A DNA stretch of 64,000 nucleotides from CAZJYC01 sp964550165 (GCA_964550165.1 CAZJYC010000001.1:62001-126000); one strand, 5' to 3'. Counted from the first letter of the stretch, positions 1 to 8,818 are shown. Numbers and translations are program-made. Notes: generated by a model not told the origin, from the letters alone.

Positions 1-1299
1 GGAAACGCTGAGGACAGGCCTAACGTCTGGAAACCAATTCTTCACGATTTCTTCCGTAACCTCATACTCTGCAGGATAAGGATAGGGAGCCACATCGTTG
101 AAAGTCAGAGGCTCTCCTGCTTTTTTTTCAACCTTGAGAATTCCTCTGAAAGGAAATTCTGCGCGTTTGAATCTTTTTAGGGTCAGTTCCGGCTGATTTT
201 CATCCCTGGCATATTCCATGCTCAGATGCACCACATCCTGTTCAGAATAGATTTTTGCTTTCTCCAGAAGCCTTTCTCGCAGAGATTTGACCAGAGACAT
301 AACTTCTTGTCCGTGCGCAGCCAGGCTTTCGGCAAAAAATCTTATTCCATAATACTGCCATCTCGTCCTCTCCCTTAAAGTTTCAAGGTCATGGCGGGAG
401 GCGCATTCCTGGATGAAGGAAAGAGTCTCGTAAATCCCCAGGCTATTGCGTCCGTCGTTGAGGTCAGTCGTGCTGTAGCGCAGCATTGTCTCTCTGCCTC
501 CGGTCTCTTCCGGACGGTAGCGGACTCCTGCTGACGAGTCTATGCCCATCGGCTGACTGACCAGATACTCAAAGAAGGTGATTCGCCTCTTTTCCAGCGC
601 TTTTCTGACCTCGGCCAGGACCGTGTTGCGGGAAAATTCCTGAAGGCTGAGGTGAATGTTGGCATTGGAGACACAGCCGATTGAGACGCGGTAGTAGTCA
701 TCCCCTTTTTCGTGGGCGTCCATGGTCACTTCAGGCATCCAGGCTCTGAAAACATGATGGATGGCTTCAACCTCAGGCGACTCAAGTTTCACATGGTCTC
801 TGTTCATGTCCAAATCCTGCTCGTTCGTACGGCGGTTGACCCAGTTTCCGTAGGGATTAGCCTGGGGAATGATCAGAAAATTGAGTTTTTTCAGCAAAGG
901 CTTGAGCTCGCCCGCTGCCAGGTCGCGGATAATCCAGAGGGCAGCTTCCTTGGCGGATTGTTCGTTTCCGTGCTGGGAAGCGACGAGAAGAAAAGTCGGC
1001 TTGTTGCGGTTGAGCCTTTGAGGACTGTCTGCTCCCTCTTCGCTGATGATGCACAGATATAGCTCCTTGGAGGGATAATCCCTTGTTTCCCTGGTCTGGC
1101 CGATGACCTGAACAACGATTTCCTTAGATAGATAACTGATTCGGCTAAGAAAGAGAGCGATGTCCTCGTTCTGGCTGTATTCGGTATAGTTTGTCTCTTC
1201 TGCCGGTGTTTTTATGGTTTGTGCCTGGAAAACTAAAGGAACGAATAAAGTGATAAGAATTAATGAAATCCAAGCTCTGAAAATTTTTTTAACAAACAT
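1..1299 (-). CDS. Secreted M14 family zinc carboxypeptidase (3' end outside window)
   Basis: Reading frame open from an ATG at 1299 to the window edge; 433 codons are visible and the C-terminus is missing. A GGAGG ribosome site lies just upstream of the ATG. The N-terminus is a signal peptide (about residues 1-26). M14 features can be seen: the HGNE zinc motif (H110, E113), the NRRTNE and DMNRD substrate-binding segments near 155-168, a third zinc histidine in MDAHEKG (H196), and a likely catalytic glutamate in GIYETLSF (E291). Members of this family remove C-terminal residues from peptides; here it would act outside the cytoplasm. It fits with the other secreted peptidases in the window. Substrate specificity cannot be read from the sequence. 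Confidence 0.9.
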   Translation of the reverse strand, partial: MFVKKIFRAWISLILITLFVPLVFQAQTIKTPAEETNYTEYSQNEDIALFLSRISYLSKEIVVQVIGQTRETRDYPSKELYLCIISEEGADSPQRLNRNKPTFLLVASQHGNEQSAKEAALWIIRDLAAGELKPLLKKLNFLIIPQANPYGNWVNRRTNEQDLDMNRDHVKLESPEVEAIHHVFRAWMPEVTMDAHEKGDDYYRVSIGCVSNANIHLSLQEFSRNTVLAEVRKALEKRRITFFEYLVSQPMGIDSSAGVRYRPEETGGRETMLRYSTTDLNDGRNSLGIYETLSFIQECASRHDLETLRERTRWQYYGIRFFAESLAAHGQEVMSLVKSLRERLLEKAKIYSEQDVVHLSMEYARDENQPELTLKRFKRAEFPFRGILKVEKKAGEPLTFNDVAPYPYPAEYEVTEEIVKNWFPDVRPVLSVS

Positions 1300-1377
1300 T
1301 GTAAACCTCCTCATGCTTCAAAACTCTCTCTAGGCTGCCTGATACGGGCAATTCATTGAAATCTAAAGCAAAGCTCT

Positions 1378-2397
1378 TCAATAGGTGAAATAGAAAAAAT
1401 CATAGACAAGCCTTGCGATCCGGGCGATGACATCTTCCACATCCTCTGTTTTCATGGTCATATCTTTGGAAAAAACCGTCAAGACAACATGCCCGAGATC
1501 ATCAGGGAGATAGATGATTCCGCTGTCATTGACCGTGCCTCCGATTGTGCCTGTTTTATGCGCCACCTGTGTTCCTTCGGGAAGGCCAGCTTTGATCCTC
1601 CCCCCTCCAGTCTGGCATTTTAGCATAGTGGAGAGGACGAGACCGCAGCTATCCTCGTCAAGGATTTTTTTGCTGTGGATTAGCTCCAAAAGCTTGTTCA
1701 TGGCCTGGGGAGTGCTCTGGTCCATCATGACCTGACTGAATTTTTTCGAAGCCTCTTTAAAAGCCTCTGGATTCTTGGCTTTTTCGGCCTTGTAGACTTC
1801 AGAGAATTCGTCAAGAGAAAGCCCTTTGAACTTTTCATAATCCATCCCCACAAAATCCATGATAAGGTGCTGGCAGGTCCTGTTAACTGTGATCTCTTCA
1901 ATCCCATATCCGCGGAGGCGGCTATTGACATTTTCTGCTCCGACTTTAATCAGGAGAATATCGGTGGCTGAATTGTCACTGATCATCATCATCAGATTTA
2001 TAAGATTTTTCACCGAGAGCTTAATTCCTGGCGCGTCCAGGTCAGAGATCATGCCGCTTCCCAGATGTTGATCCTTTTTTTGAATGTCAACCTCATCTTC
2101 GAGTCTAAATTTACCTTCTTTGGCTTGAGCCAAAACTTCAATCAGAATTGGGATTTTGAAGACGCTGGCCATAGGAAAGTAAGTGTCGCCGTTGAGGTAA
2201 AGCTCTTGACCGGACTCGATGTGCTTGATGGCAACGCCAATTTGTCCCTCTTCTTTGCCTTCAACGACAGCTTCGATCATTTTTTTCAATCTCTCGATCT
2301 TTCTCAGAGATTGTTCCTGCGCGGCTTGGAGGAAAAAATGACCAAAGATAATAAAAACACAAAAAAGAGAAAGCGCTCGGAATGTTTTGGATTTCAC
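1378..2397 (-). CDS. Class A beta-lactamase-like exported serine hydrolase
   Basis: The protein has an N-terminal hydrophobic export signal, then the class A serine beta-lactamase/DD-peptidase fold motifs: SVFK (active-site Ser and Lys), SDN and KTG in the correct order and spacing, plus an STPQAMNKLL segment equivalent to the conserved TTPxAM of class A enzymes. The omega-loop ExxLN segment that carries the deacylating glutamate is not recognisable, so hydrolysis of beta-lactams is doubtful; it could be a peptidoglycan-related or other serine hydrolase. I place the start at the GTG at 2397 because AGGAGG lies directly before it; an in-frame ATG at 2412 would add five residues. It lies 39 bases before the ChaN-like gene stop in a same-strand pair. 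Confidence 0.82.
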   Translation of the reverse strand: MKSKTFRALSLFCVFIIFGHFFLQAAQEQSLRKIERLKKMIEAVVEGKEEGQIGVAIKHIESGQELYLNGDTYFPMASVFKIPILIEVLAQAKEGKFRLEDEVDIQKKDQHLGSGMISDLDAPGIKLSVKNLINLMMMISDNSATDILLIKVGAENVNSRLRGYGIEEITVNRTCQHLIMDFVGMDYEKFKGLSLDEFSEVYKAEKAKNPEAFKEASKKFSQVMMDQSTPQAMNKLLELIHSKKILDEDSCGLVLSTMLKCQTGGGRIKAGLPEGTQVAHKTGTIGGTVNDSGIIYLPDDLGHVVLTVFSKDMTMKTEDVEDVIARIARLVYDFFYFTY

Positions 2398-2450
2398 AGC
2401 TCCTCCTCTCATTATAAGATTTTAATGAATTCGCTTTGGCGCCTAAAAAT

Positions 2451-3683
2451 TTATTTTTCCTCTTTCTTTTGAGGAGGCTGAAATTTTAGCCCAACCTCCA
2501 GCGGCTGGGCATTGCGCAAAAGGCTGAACTTCACCTCGTCATTCCAGCCGAATGTGGCTAAGTAGATTCTTAACTCATTGATATCCAAAAACCTTTGCCC
2601 GTCAACGAAGAGAATGACATCCCCTTTTTCAAAATTGGCTTTTTCAGCAACTCCTTCGACCGGTTTACTGTCGACAACCAAATTGTCCAGCCCATCAAAT
2701 TTCTTAAACCTCAATCCGATGGATGGAAATGCCGGGATTGGCTCCTCGGGAATTCCCCAGATATAATCCGCAAGGCTTCTTGAGACCGGAACGCTCCCCT
2801 TCCCTTCCGGGACGGTAACACAGATCAAAGTCTTAAAGGAAAGCCGGCTTTTCTCAAAAACGCGACGGTTTATCCCCAGATTGTAGAGCAGATGGCCAGA
2901 ACCGGCCAGAACAACAATCCTTCCGCCCTCGCGCTCTTGGGTCTGGAAAGCATGAAAAGCCATGACCTCATCCCAGGCTGATTGAGCCCGGTAGAGCCCC
3001 TCAAAGGCCATATCCAGGCCTTTTCCTTTCATCTGAGGGGGAAGCTCCATGCTCTCAAAAATCTTGCGGACGAGCATTCGATGCTGCTCATGGGAGAGGT
3101 CAGGTTTGGGGACAAATTTTTTCTCCTCTTCGGAAAGAGCCTCCCAGCCTGCCATCCTTATTTTGGTGATTGTCTCGCTTGGCGCGTTCAGGGCATACAA
3201 AGGAATTCTGTAGTCTTTGGCAAATTCGAATATCCTCTCATAAAAGCCAAAATTGTAATTCCAGTTGACATACCACTGCGAGACTCGAATGAACTCATCC
3301 CGGCTGAGCAGGCCCAGGCTCCATTTGTTCAAGGCCTCCTGGAAAGGGACAGGGAACATTTCCAGGCCTATGGCCAATTTTTTATCCTTAGCGTAAAGAG
3401 CCTGGATAACCTTGAGCTGGATGTCATGCATGGGCAGGCTGTTGTGAGTTTCTCCGACATAGATAAAGCGGCTGGCGCTCATCTCCTCGATCATCCTCGA
3501 AAAGGCAATGGGCTTGCCTTCGCGTGAGGAGTAAATTGTATTGGCCACAATATTCATAGCCTTATCTTTGAGGGCTTTATCGCCGATTTGAAGGAGCAAA
3601 GTTTCATCCGCTTTTTCCTGACTGAAGAGCAAAAACGCAACAAACAGAAAAATTGCCCCGGCTGTCATCGTTTTATGGTTCAT
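2451..3683 (-). CDS. ChaN-like lipoprotein-family protein with C-terminal PDZ domain
   Basis: The N-terminus has a signal-peptide-like hydrophobic stretch. The main domain carries the ChaN/haem-binding (Cofac_haem_bdg) hallmark VGETHNSLPMHDIQ, followed by the conserved GLEMFPVPFQEALN and VLAGSGHLLYNLGI segments. The last ~85 residues form a PDZ-like domain (GDVILFVDGQRF). ChaN proteins bind haem and are iron-regulated in some bacteria; the role of the fused PDZ is unknown and may localise or couple the protein to proteolysis. The ATG at 3683 has GGAGC upstream and starts the signal peptide directly, so an upstream in-frame start at 3734 is rejected. A sigma-70-type promoter sits just upstream. 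Confidence 0.82.
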   Translation of the reverse strand: MNHKTMTAGAIFLFVAFLLFSQEKADETLLLQIGDKALKDKAMNIVANTIYSSREGKPIAFSRMIEEMSASRFIYVGETHNSLPMHDIQLKVIQALYAKDKKLAIGLEMFPVPFQEALNKWSLGLLSRDEFIRVSQWYVNWNYNFGFYERIFEFAKDYRIPLYALNAPSETITKIRMAGWEALSEEEKKFVPKPDLSHEQHRMLVRKIFESMELPPQMKGKGLDMAFEGLYRAQSAWDEVMAFHAFQTQEREGGRIVVLAGSGHLLYNLGINRRVFEKSRLSFKTLICVTVPEGKGSVPVSRSLADYIWGIPEEPIPAFPSIGLRFKKFDGLDNLVVDSKPVEGVAEKANFEKGDVILFVDGQRFLDINELRIYLATFGWNDEVKFSLLRNAQPLEVGLKFQPPQKKEEK

Positions 3684-3704
3684 TTTTCTTGCTCCAGTTT
3701 TTGT

Positions 3705-3734
3705 ATCATATCTTGCGCATTTTGCCCCTGTCAA
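3705..3734 (-). promoter_or_regulatory. Sigma-70-type promoter for the ChaN-like gene
   Basis: Read on the minus strand: TTGACA (3734-3729), an 18-base spacer, then TATGAT (3710-3705). Transcription would start near 3698, about 15 bases before the ATG at 3683. It abuts repeat element R1 copy 1. Confidence 0.55.
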
Positions 3735-3747
3735 TTTTTTCTTGATG

Positions 3748-3932
3748 GAAGCATCTTTTTTCCCAGGGTGAGAAAAGATAATTGTAGAATGAGGAATGGA
3801 GAAGCAGGTTTCCGTCCCTCCTCGCCAAAGACCCTCCCACCCACCACAATGGGCTTCGGAGGGACGGAAACCAGCGCCTCCGTTCCTCTCTCTATCAAAT
3901 CTTTTTTCTCATCGCGGAAAAAAAGATGCTTC
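3748..3932. repeat. R1 dispersed palindromic element, copy 1 (MITE-like)
   Basis: This element of about 185 bp begins GAAGCATCTTTTTTCC and ends with the inverted equivalent GGAAAAAAAGATGCTTC. Inside is a second inverted pair, GGTTTCCGTCCCTCC (3807-3821) and GGAGGGACGGAAACC (3858-3872), which extends imperfectly to arms of about 31 bases. Near-identical copies lie at 30688 and 49783. No convincing flanking direct repeat is seen at this copy, unlike the other two. It fills the intergenic space between the divergent ChaN-like gene and speD. Confidence 0.9.
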
Positions 3933-3961
3933 TGAGATAATATAGGATTCCAAAAGATTTC

Positions 3962-3989
3962 TTGACAGCGAGTGGGAATGTGCCATAAT
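3962..3989 (+). promoter_or_regulatory. Sigma-70-type promoter for speD
   Basis: TTGACA (3962-3967), 16-base spacer, CATAAT (3984-3989). The predicted start of transcription near 3996 leaves a short leader that carries the GGAGAGG ribosome site before the ATG at 4019. Confidence 0.6.
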
Positions 3990-4018
3990 TGAATTCCATT
4001 TCAGAGAGGAGAGGGACA

Positions 4019-4459
4019 ATGACCAAGAAGATTCACCGGTCGATCGGCCATCATTATATTGTTGAGGCATCCGGCTGCGATCCCGAAGTCATCAGCAGCG
4101 TGGATAAGGTGCAGCAGATTCTGGTCCGAGCTGCGGAAATCGCGGGAGCTCAGGTCTGGTCCATCTCTGTCAACAGATTCCCGCCCAACGGCGTCAGCGG
4201 AGTTATCGTTATTTCTGAATCGCATATTTCCATCCATACCTGGCCGGAATACAGGTATGGGGCTTTGGATTTTTATACCTGCGGCAGTTCAGCCGACCCG
4301 GAAAAGGCTGTCCTCTACGCAGTGGAGGCTTTTGGCGCCACAACATCCCATGTCACAGAGATTACGCGCGGAATCGAGGAAGGCGATAAGATTTTCTACC
4401 ATAGCTTTATCACCTGGGAAGAAGATTTTGTCTCTGAAAAGAAAAAAAAGACGGGCTGA
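4019..4459 (+). CDS. speD: S-adenosylmethionine decarboxylase proenzyme (SpeD)
   Basis: This 146-residue protein is the small bacterial/archaeal SpeD type. It decarboxylates S-adenosylmethionine to supply aminopropyl groups for spermidine. The self-cleavage site is visible: Glu67-Ser68 in SESHISIHTWPE, where Ser68 becomes the pyruvoyl cofactor; His73 and Cys88 (FYTCGS) are the conserved processing and catalytic residues. The ATG at 4019 follows GGAGAGG; an in-frame TTG at 3989 lies inside the -10 element and is rejected. No spermidine synthase gene is seen nearby. Confidence 0.95.
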   Translation: MTKKIHRSIGHHYIVEASGCDPEVISSVDKVQQILVRAAEIAGAQVWSISVNRFPPNGVSGVIVISESHISIHTWPEYRYGALDFYTCGSSADPEKAVLYAVEAFGATTSHVTEITRGIEEGDKIFYHSFITWEEDFVSEKKKKTG

Positions 4460-4680
4460 TTCCCTCAACTCTCCGTCTTAAGGATGGCCGCCGTTGTTAT
4501 TTTTGTTCGGCATGTAAATTTTCTGGAAAAATCCATCGCGTCGTTGTCTTATCCTCCTTAAATCGCCAAAAAAAGAGCGGGGTGTTAAATTTCTTTACAG
4601 CTTTCCTTCATCAACATCGGGATTTGGCGCGAGACGAGGCTGGAATCCTGAGATAAAGCAAGGCTTTTTGTCGATTCAAA

Positions 4681-4696
4681 TGGCACAAAAATTGCA
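4681..4696 (+). promoter_or_regulatory. Sigma-54 (RpoN) promoter
   Basis: TGGCACAAAAATTGCA matches the -24/-12 consensus TGGCAC-N5-TTGCA exactly, including the GG to GC spacing. Transcription would start near 4707 and run into the M1 aminopeptidase gene about 90 bases on. An NtrC-type activator is encoded at 7431-8816. Confidence 0.75.
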
Positions 4697-4761
4697 GATT
4701 TTATTTCTGAAAGGCTAAGAATGAAGGCAGAAGACAGGACTCAAAGACATTTTCGTGTATT

Positions 4762-4790
4762 TTGGTCAATTTTATGTTCTTTGGTATAAT
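4762..4790 (+). promoter_or_regulatory. Possible sigma-70 promoter giving a leaderless transcript
   Basis: TTGGTC (4762-4767), 17-base spacer, perfect TATAAT (4785-4790). The predicted start site falls at or within a base or two of the GTG at 4797, which has no Shine-Dalgarno sequence. Confidence 0.45.
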
Positions 4791-4796
4791 AAAAAA

Positions 4797-7406
4797 GTGA
4801 AACGACTTTTTGCTTTCCGGGTTTTTCTCGTATTGCTCCTCACCCTGTCTTTCACGCCCGGGATAGCCGCCCAAGAACAAAACATCACCGCGCTCATTGC
4901 ACAAATTCAAAAGTCTTTGAACTTGAAAGACTTTCCTTCATACCTGGAGAATTTCTCTGAAGAAATCCGGGCCAGGGAAGAGTCGAACATCAAAAGGAAA
5001 TTCAATCAGTTCGAGGTCGACAGTGTGACTCTATTTCGATCAGGCAGGGTGAGCCAAGTCGGGGATGAAGCGAAAGTCTATCTGCAAGCTCTTTTCCAAA
5101 ATTCTTATTCTGTAAGTTTGGAGAATTGGAGCTTGAGCCTGGTCAAGACCGAAGGGCAATGGGCAATTGCTGATAAAAAAACGGCCGGGACCCTCAGCAA
5201 CCTTTATAAAATCAAAATCCCCACCGAAAGAGCGGAGAAAGTCAAATCAGTTGAAATCGAGCATGTGGACATCAAACTCTCCTTCAAGGACCCTTTGCTT
5301 TTTTACGACAACATTCCTGAAGTGGAGACAGCCCTTCTCATCATTGGCAAAGGCCGTTTGCAATATTCTCCCTCTGAGCCCCGGGAAAGACACCAGCTGG
5401 ATTTGATCTATAAAAGAAACGTTCTTCATGATGATCTCTCTTATGCGTACCTCAGGTGTTCCAATTACTTTTTCCAGGAGAAGATCAAAATTGAAAAGGA
5501 CCCCGGTGTGGATAAATCCACGCCCACTCAGCTTGAAATGAACAAAGCCTATGCCCTCTTCACCAAGCACTATTCCCGTTCGTTCACGGTTGAGAACTCT
5601 CTTAACGGTGAGCTTTATTCCACCTTGCCTCAAGGGGATGAAGTCGTTATCGATTTTAACGGAAAAAAACTGGGAGATTTTACCTACATCTATTCTCCTT
5701 TTTCAGACGAAGAGGTCCATCTCTTTCGCTGGAAAGATGAGAAACTCGTCAACCTCTATTCTCCCCCGTCCAAAGAAAAACAGCGGAAGCTTTTTGTCAC
5801 TCTTGGAGAGATGTTTAAGGTGAACAACTACCAGATTGATATCGACTTCAACCCCAAGCAGTTCTATATTTCTGGAAAGGCCAGAGTTGAGGTCGAATCC
5901 AAAATGGGTTCGTTAGAAAGGGTAAAATTCAAGCTCAATCCCAATCTGGAAATTCTCCGCATTTATGACGGAGATATGCGGGAGCTATTTTACAGCCGGG
6001 ATAAGCTGAGGGAATTCCTTTACGTCTATCTCATCTCTCCGCCTCCTCAGAAGACACCTTATGCCCTGGATATTTACTACCGGGGAAAAGTCGTCCCCCT
6101 TCGGCAGATAGAGGATGTCGTCCAGTTTCAGCGCAACGACACCATTTTGTTCACATCACCCAAGTACGAAACATATCTTTACAGCCGACGCTCCTTCTGG
6201 TATCCCTCTCCCCCCGATGATGATTATTTCCAAGCCCGCCTGAGAATCATCATTCCGCCTGGCTATGGATGTATTTCGAACGGAGAGATGGTCGAACAGA
6301 CTCGGATCAACGGTGTGGAGAGGGTTGAAGAAGTGGATAAAGTCGGGAGCTCGGTTTACATCTTCGAGACAAAATATCCTGTCAAATACCTTTCTTTCAT
6401 TGCCGGAGAAATCACCAGGGTGAAAGAAGATTCGGATTCACTGCCTCTCAAACTTTACTCATCCTCCGGGATCTATTTTCAGAACAAAGGCCTTCTCGAT
6501 GAGGCCAAAAAAATCCTCCAATTCTACCAAGAGTGGTTTGGCCCTTATCCTTACGAAAAACTCAGCATCATTCAAAGGAATTGGGCATCTGCCGGCGGAC
6601 ACAGCCCCGCGTCCTTTATTGTCCTCAACGAATTGGCTAAAAGCGCAGAAGGAGGAGCTTTTACCAACGTCAGCAGCCCCGTTGACCTTTCCCGCTGGGA
6701 CGAATACTTTATCGCTCATGAAATCGCCCACCAGTGGTGGGGTCAGGGTGTCACCTGGAAAAAGTATCATGACCAATGGCTGAGCGAAGGATTAGCCCAA
6801 TTTGCCTCCATGCTCTATTTGAAGGAAAACCGCGGTGAGGGCGCCTTTTCTTACATTCTCAAGAAATTTTCCAGCTGGACGGAAAAATATTCCCATTGGG
6901 GCCCAATCACGTTAGGCTCACGCCTCAGCTTTTTTAATTTTAAAGCGTACCAGTCTATCATCTATGATAAAACTTCATTGGTGATGAATCTGCTCAAAGA
7001 TTATCTGGGTGAAGAGGTGTTTTTTGAAGGACTCAGGGAGTTCTTCATGACATACAGGTATGGGGCAGCAGGCACACGGGATTTTATCAAAACGATGGAG
7101 AGGGTTTCTGGAGAAGAGCTGACCGCCTTTTTCGCAAAGTGGTTTGATTCCTACCTTCTTCCGGAAGTCAATGTTACCCAATCTCTCAGGAAAGCCCCAG
7201 AGGGGCACATTCTGGAGTTAAAAGTTGTCCAGCCCAAAGAGGCTTTCGTGTTTCCCTTATGGATTGAGTGGATAGAGAACGGAGAGAAAGTCAGAATAAT
7301 GGTTGTTGTCGATGAGATGAATGAGAGTTACGAATTTGAATTGAAGGACAAGCCTCAGAAAATAAAGATCAATCCCGACAATGCCGTCCCCGGGAAATTC
7401 TATTAA
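4797..7406 (+). CDS. Exported M1 family aminopeptidase (gluzincin)
   Basis: About 869 residues beginning with a signal peptide (RLFAFRVFLVLLLTL...). An N-terminal region of about 360 residues has no family I recognise. It is followed by an M1 beta-sandwich domain and the thermolysin-like catalytic domain with HEIAH (H641, E642, H645) and the downstream ligand E664 in LSEGLAQF, the HExxH-x18-E pattern. The exopeptidase segment usually written GAMEN is replaced by SAGGHSPASF, so classic aminopeptidase specificity is uncertain. I choose the GTG at 4797 because it begins the signal peptide; an in-frame GTG at 4755 would place charged and aromatic residues ahead of it. Behind a sigma-54 promoter. 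Confidence 0.88.
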   Translation: MKRLFAFRVFLVLLLTLSFTPGIAAQEQNITALIAQIQKSLNLKDFPSYLENFSEEIRAREESNIKRKFNQFEVDSVTLFRSGRVSQVGDEAKVYLQALFQNSYSVSLENWSLSLVKTEGQWAIADKKTAGTLSNLYKIKIPTERAEKVKSVEIEHVDIKLSFKDPLLFYDNIPEVETALLIIGKGRLQYSPSEPRERHQLDLIYKRNVLHDDLSYAYLRCSNYFFQEKIKIEKDPGVDKSTPTQLEMNKAYALFTKHYSRSFTVENSLNGELYSTLPQGDEVVIDFNGKKLGDFTYIYSPFSDEEVHLFRWKDEKLVNLYSPPSKEKQRKLFVTLGEMFKVNNYQIDIDFNPKQFYISGKARVEVESKMGSLERVKFKLNPNLEILRIYDGDMRELFYSRDKLREFLYVYLISPPPQKTPYALDIYYRGKVVPLRQIEDVVQFQRNDTILFTSPKYETYLYSRRSFWYPSPPDDDYFQARLRIIIPPGYGCISNGEMVEQTRINGVERVEEVDKVGSSVYIFETKYPVKYLSFIAGEITRVKEDSDSLPLKLYSSSGIYFQNKGLLDEAKKILQFYQEWFGPYPYEKLSIIQRNWASAGGHSPASFIVLNELAKSAEGGAFTNVSSPVDLSRWDEYFIAHEIAHQWWGQGVTWKKYHDQWLSEGLAQFASMLYLKENRGEGAFSYILKKFSSWTEKYSHWGPITLGSRLSFFNFKAYQSIIYDKTSLVMNLLKDYLGEEVFFEGLREFFMTYRYGAAGTRDFIKTMERVSGEELTAFFAKWFDSYLLPEVNVTQSLRKAPEGHILELKVVQPKEAFVFPLWIEWIENGEKVRIMVVVDEMNESYEFELKDKPQKIKINPDNAVPGKFY

Positions 7407-7430
7407 CACTGACCAGCTTCAGAGAGCCAT

Positions 7431-8816
7431 TCAGGAGAGGTTTGAAATATCGATATTCAGCCTCTTGATCATCTCATTCAAGGTGGTAGGCTTGAGCCCC
7501 AAAAGGCTCGCCGCCTTTTTTTGAATCCCTTTTGTTTTTATCAGAGCATTGACGATAGCTTTTCTCTGGTAGGTTTGCATATACTCTCTGAGAGTGAGCT
7601 CGTTTTTGGCAAGAGGAAATATTGTATCGTCTGCTTGAGAGGGCAAGAAGAAAGGAGGAAGACTCTCTCTGGTGATGATCTTGAACTTTGTCAGGACAAC
7701 TGCTCTCTCAATCAGGTTCTCCAATTCACGGATATTACCTGGCCAATCATAGTTGACGATGATTTCCATCACGTCTTCAGTGACTCCGAGGATTTCTTTT
7801 TTGTTTTCTTCACTGTAAAGGTCCAGGAAGTGTTTCATCAGAAGAGGAATATCCTCTTTTCTTTCACGAAGGGGCGGCAGGACGATTTTTATGACATTCA
7901 ATCGGTAGAAAAGGTCCTCTCGGAATTTTTTTTGTCTGATTAGCTCTTCCAAGTCTGAGTTAGTCGCGGCAATAACCCTGACATCGACTCTGATTGTTTT
8001 CGTTGCTCCCAGCCTCATGAATTCCCTATCCTGCATCACGCGCAGCAGTTTCGCTTGAGTTTCCGGGCTGATCGTGGAGATCTCGTCAAAAAAGATAGTT
8101 CCTTTATGGGCGGCTTCAAACAGACCCTTCTTGTCACTCACGGCTCCGGTGAAAGCGCCCTTGACGTGCCCGAAGAGATGACTTTCCAGCAGGTCTGGAG
8201 GGAGGGAGCCGCTGTTGACGACGATGAACGGAAGATTGGCCCTGTCGCTGTTTTGATGGATAGCTCTGGAAACAAGCTCTTTTCCTGTTCCGCTTTCACC
8301 TTCGAGCAGAATCGTGCTTCGCGTCGGGGCAGCGGCTTTGATGATTTCGAAAACATCCTGTATGATCTTGCTTTTTCCGATGATATTTTCAAAGCTGAAC
8401 TTTCTTTTGAGTTCATCTTTCAGGCGGAGGTTTTCCTCTTGAAGTTTTTTGTGCTCGATAGCTCTTTTAACGCTCATAAGCAAATCATCATGCTTGAAAG
8501 GCTTTTGGATATAGTCGAAGGCTCCGATTTTCATCGCCGAAATCGCGGATTCCACTGAGGCGTAGGCGGTGATGATGATGACAGCCGTGCTCGGGGCAGT
8601 CTTTTTTAGATTTTTGAGGACTTCTATGCCCTCGATTCCGGGCATGAGCAAATCCAGAAGAACGAGGTCGAAAGACTGGGAAGAGTGTTTCAAAAGAGCT
8701 TCTTCCCCGTTAAAAGAATTCTCCACCTCATACCCTTCTGAGGTTAGAAGCTCCTTCAGAGCTTCATGGATGATGGGCTCGTCGTCGATAATATGAATCG
8801 CTCCTTTTTCCGACAT
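7431..8816 (-). CDS. NtrC-family sigma-54-dependent response regulator
   Basis: 461 residues: receiver domain (1-120) with phospho-acceptor Asp55 in LVLLDLLMPG; AAA+ domain (~140-370) with Walker A GESGTGKE, the GAFTGA loop that contacts sigma-54, and a FFDE Walker B; and a C-terminal Fis-type helix-turn-helix (AASLLGLKPTTLNEMI). It activates RpoN promoters after phosphorylation, presumably by the adjacent kinase. The stop of the kinase gene (8819-8821) is two bases before the ATG at 8816; the TTG at 8822 overlapping that stop is a less likely start. Candidate targets in the window are the sigma-54 sites at 4681, 35560 and 63269. Confidence 0.93.
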   Translation of the reverse strand: MSEKGAIHIIDDEPIIHEALKELLTSEGYEVENSFNGEEALLKHSSQSFDLVLLDLLMPGIEGIEVLKNLKKTAPSTAVIIITAYASVESAISAMKIGAFDYIQKPFKHDDLLMSVKRAIEHKKLQEENLRLKDELKRKFSFENIIGKSKIIQDVFEIIKAAAPTRSTILLEGESGTGKELVSRAIHQNSDRANLPFIVVNSGSLPPDLLESHLFGHVKGAFTGAVSDKKGLFEAAHKGTIFFDEISTISPETQAKLLRVMQDREFMRLGATKTIRVDVRVIAATNSDLEELIRQKKFREDLFYRLNVIKIVLPPLRERKEDIPLLMKHFLDLYSEENKKEILGVTEDVMEIIVNYDWPGNIRELENLIERAVVLTKFKIITRESLPPFFLPSQADDTIFPLAKNELTLREYMQTYQRKAIVNALIKTKGIQKKAASLLGLKPTTLNEMIKRLNIDISNLS

Positions 8817-8818
8817 TT

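Larger units (their letters stand above)
4460..4796 (+). other. Intergenic region upstream of the M1 aminopeptidase
   Basis: No gene is seen in these 337 bases. The start contains a weak AAGACGG/CCGTCTT inverted repeat overlapping the speD stop, without a T-tract. The informative part is the sigma-54 promoter at 4681 and a second, sigma-70-like promoter at 4762-4790. The ~200 bases upstream of the sigma-54 site would be where an enhancer-binding protein acts; I see no clear dyad there. Confidence 0.5.

Noticed and set aside
3588..3935. Small open frames crossing the R1 copies
   Set aside because: They read through the inverted repeats, are not conserved in frame between the three copies, and lack ribosome sites.
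5346..5364. TGGCAAA...TTGC string
   Set aside because: Spacing between the two elements is wrong by two bases and it lies inside the M1 gene.
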